Positions 11,807 through 13,396 of a DNA stretch of 13,396 bases are shown piece after piece. Below the pieces are notes generated by a model. That model was not told the DNA's origin. It did no database searches and saw only the letters and a program-made list of their open reading frames with translations. The DNA comes from an uncultured Ruminococcus sp. (lineage in GTDB: Bacteria > Bacillota > Clostridia > Oscillospirales > Ruminococcaceae): the NCBI GenBank assembly GCA_946612185.1, contig CAMOEP010000029.1:1-13396 (forward strand), read 5' to 3'. Numbering within the stretch: the first letter of the stretch is position 1; each line of letters starts with the position of its first letter. Both the position numbers and the translations under genes were made by a program.

Positions 11807-13177
11807 ATGAGTAACAAAAGTATTTCAAGAAAGGTTTCGGATTATACGGTAATTGACATTGAAACAACCGGTTTTTCTGGTGAAATCATAGAACTTGCAG
11901 CATTAAAAGTAAGGAATGATATAGTAGTTGCAGATTATTCTACTTTGATTAAGCCTGAATCAGATATTGAAACAAAAATCGTTAATCTTACTGGTATAAC
12001 AAATGAAATGGTTTCATCAGCTCCAACTATATCCGAAAAGTTACAGGAGTTTCTTGACTTTATAGATGATGATATTGTTGTAGGGCATAATGTGGGCGGA
12101 TTTGATATTAAGATGATAAACGATGCCTGTCATAGTATAGGTATAGAACCTATGAACAACAGTTACATTGATACCCTGAATTATTCAAGACATTGCGACA
12201 TCTATGTTGAAAACCATAAACTTCCAACATTAGCCAACTACTTCGGCATTACTTATGATGCTCACAGGGCACTGAATGATTGTGAAGCAACACATCTGCT
12301 TTATCAGCAAATCAGAGATATGTATGATGAGAAAATTTACAGAACAAGCATGGTTACTAAAATTCCTGATAATTATGTACCGATCGACTGTGAAGGTAAG
12401 ATTATTGTTGTAACCGGTGAGTTTTCTTTTGCTTCCAGAGAAAAGGTTGAAGAAATGATTAAGCTGGCGGGAGGTATCGTTAAATCTTCCGTATCAGGCA
12501 AAACAAATTATGTTGTAATCGGAAGCCTTGGAAGTAAGAGCTGGTCATATGGAAACTATGGTTCAAAGATTCAAAGGGCTACCGAATTAATAAAAGAGGG
12601 CAAGGATATTTCGATAGTAAACGAAGAAGAATTCTTTATCAACACAGACAATGCTGAAGAATCATCTGGTTTTGAGATTCCGGTTTTATCAGAAATTGTT
12701 AAAACAATAAGTGAGAAATTAATTGAATCTCATAATATTCCTGAAAACTTTATAAAATGTACATCTAACATTAATTCTATGTCTATTTGGCTCATTGAGC
12801 CTGTCACCAACAAGCAGTCTAAAATGGTTTTTTCTATTTCTGAAAAGGGCAGAACTGGAAGTAAGTACTATTCTTTAACGCTAAAAAATAATGTAGTTGA
12901 TAAGATTAACATTTCTGATGATATTACCTTAACGCAAAGACCCTCAGATAGGCTAAACGCATATTTTAGCTTTACAGAATTTGATGAAACTGTTGTTTCG
13001 TTGATTGAAGAATTGATTACTTGGTATGTTGAAAATTTTGAGCCGTCTGATAAATTTGGTTGTTGCAGCAAATATAAAGAATGTTCACAGGCAGGTATGT
13101 GTCTTCACAATAATAAATTCTATTCAAAGGCTTGCTGGTATAGAAAAAATCTCGAAGATGGTAAGGTATTTTATTAA
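11807..13177 (+). CDS. DEDDh 3'-5' exonuclease with BRCT domain and Cys-rich C-terminus
   Basis: A 456-aa protein. Residues 12-170 are a DnaQ-like exonuclease with all five catalytic positions visible: D17 and E19 in VIDIETTG, D100 in GHNVGGFD, H153 and D158 in DAHRALND. Residues 197-278 form a BRCT domain (KIIVVTGEFSFASREKVEEM, AGG 221-223, NYVVIG), which usually binds DNA ends or phosphoproteins. Residues 290-410 are a domain I do not recognise. The end has five cysteines (C419, C420, C426, C432, C443) in CCSKYKECSQAGMC...ACWYRKNLE, a likely metal-binding tail. ATG 11807 follows AAGGAGG. AT-rich like cI and probably expressed with it in the lysogen, which suits a repair, exclusion or defence function; this is inference. 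Confidence 0.85.
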   Translation: MSNKSISRKVSDYTVIDIETTGFSGEIIELAALKVRNDIVVADYSTLIKPESDIETKIVNLTGITNEMVSSAPTISEKLQEFLDFIDDDIVVGHNVGGFDIKMINDACHSIGIEPMNNSYIDTLNYSRHCDIYVENHKLPTLANYFGITYDAHRALNDCEATHLLYQQIRDMYDEKIYRTSMVTKIPDNYVPIDCEGKIIVVTGEFSFASREKVEEMIKLAGGIVKSSVSGKTNYVVIGSLGSKSWSYGNYGSKIQRATELIKEGKDISIVNEEEFFINTDNAEESSGFEIPVLSEIVKTISEKLIESHNIPENFIKCTSNINSMSIWLIEPVTNKQSKMVFSISEKGRTGSKYYSLTLKNNVVDKINISDDITLTQRPSDRLNAYFSFTEFDETVVSLIEELITWYVENFEPSDKFGCCSKYKECSQAGMCLHNNKFYSKACWYRKNLEDGKVFY

Positions 13178-13216
13178 TTTTCAGTGGCTTGCTTGCAATT
13201 GCACTCAAATTTCTTC
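13178..13216 (+). other. Short gap between exonuclease gene and right-hand promoter
   Basis: Contains the 10-bp palindrome TGCAATTGCA but no clear terminator for the cI-exonuclease transcript. Confidence 0.4.
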
Positions 13217-13245
13217 TTGACAAACTTTGATTTTTGAGTTATAAT
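13217..13245 (+). promoter_or_regulatory. Strong rightward promoter, near-copy of the early promoter
   Basis: TTGACA (13217-13222), 17-bp spacer, TATAAT (13240-13245). Over the 45 bases from -35 onward it matches the early promoter (minus, 11357 down to 11313) at 39 positions, in opposite orientation. It drives a gene beyond the right edge; AAGGAG at 13383-13388 may be that gene's ribosome site. Confidence 0.8.
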
Positions 13246-13259
13246 ATAACTAAGCTATA
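13245..13259 (+). promoter_or_regulatory. Operator copy O3
   Basis: TATAACTAAGCTATA, placed relative to its promoter exactly as O2 is to the early promoter, so the same repressor should control both. Confidence 0.55.
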
Positions 13260-13270
13260 AAACGTCAAAC

Positions 13271-13313
13271 AAAAAAACAGCCCCGACCGTATATAGAAAC
13301 TACGCCCGGAGCT
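13271..13313 (-). terminator. Hairpin with U run on minus strand
   Basis: Minus-strand AGCTCCGGGCGTA pairs with TACGGTCGGGGCT (one G-G mismatch, two G-U pairs), followed by G and T7. It could end a leftward transcript entering from the right. On the plus strand it forms a leader hairpin just after the 13217 promoter. Confidence 0.6.
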
Positions 13314-13328
13314 ATTGAAGATGATAAA

Positions 13329-13357
13329 GCGCCTGCTCCCGAAGAAGACGCAGGCGC
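13329..13357 (+). other. Perfect 8-bp leader hairpin
   Basis: GCGCCTGC and GCAGGCGC with a 13-base loop, in the leader of the rightward transcript and about 25 bases before AAGGAG. It may act as an attenuator or RNA-stability element. The rest of 13260-13396 has no supported complete ORF. Confidence 0.5.
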
Positions 13358-13396
13358 ATAAGATATATTGTTTTCAGGAATTAAGGAGAGTGATCG

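Noticed and set aside
13293..13361. Plus-strand acidic frame ETTPGAIEDDKAPAPEEDAGA
   Set aside because: No usable start codon before an upstream stop, and the sequence is better explained by the two hairpins.
1..13396. Genome-wide UGA recoding
   Set aside because: Many well-supported genes here end at TGA, often in ATGA overlaps, so UGA is a working stop codon.
1..13396. CRISPR arrays, insertion sequences, att sites
   Set aside because: No regular repeat-spacer series, transposase or long terminal repeat was seen; the phage ends are outside the window.

Overview
This window looks like the early, lysogeny and start-of-packaging part of a temperate, tailed (HK97-type packaging) prophage in a low-to-mid GC Firmicute, most likely a gut clostridium near Ruminococcus/Oscillospiraceae. 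The evidence is strong GGAGG-type ribosome sites on almost every gene, sigma-A type promoters, P27-family TerS beside an HNH nuclease and TerL, and many small phage-type ORFs (DUF551, 'YEDTG' proteins, zinc ribbons). The taxonomic placement is inference.

Layout, read in the direction of phage transcription (mostly right to left on the minus strand). (1) 11189-11414 is the genetic switch. A plus-strand CI-like repressor gene (11415-11795) is followed by a DEDDh exonuclease-BRCT gene (11807-13177). On the minus side are a Cro-like HTH gene and a long early operon. (2) 11188-8958 holds small regulators and hypotheticals, including two small ORFs (54 and 58 aa), and ends in SSB. (3) 8879-7664 is replication/recombination: a DUF4373-type replication protein with internal repeats, then a RusA resolvase. 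(4) 7650-3512 is a tightly packed string of small proteins, many overlapping by ATGA, including an ORF split by an in-frame UGA and a 25-aa membrane peptide. It ends with a DUF1492/ArpU-like late regulator. (5) 3093-2825 holds a TATAAT box behind a tandem 10-bp repeat, an initiator-like tRNA and a terminator. (6) 2799-1 is the packaging module: HNH nuclease, a 234-bp non-coding cos-candidate region, TerS, an AT-rich JAB-motif protein plus a 42-aa partner ORF, a second terminator, and TerL (incomplete at the left edge, apparently starting with ATT).

How it works together (inference): the CI-like protein probably acts at three copies of a 15-bp TATAAC-NNA-GCTATA-type operator. One sits at the cI-side promoter, one on the strong minus-strand early promoter, and one on an almost identical promoter at 13217-13245 that fires rightward out of the window. 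The cI-side and early promoters face each other as in P2/186. Early genes deliver replication and recombination functions. The last early gene encodes the probable late activator, and its own 3' end carries the tandem repeat upstream of the TATAAT box from which the tRNA and packaging genes could be read. Two intrinsic terminators lie inside the presumed late transcript, so read-through or antitermination would be needed.

The points I would look at first are the three-operator regulon, the late promoter/terminator arrangement with the initiator-like tRNA, the JAB cassette between terS and terL, and the paired 13-bp repeats at 7238 and 9658.
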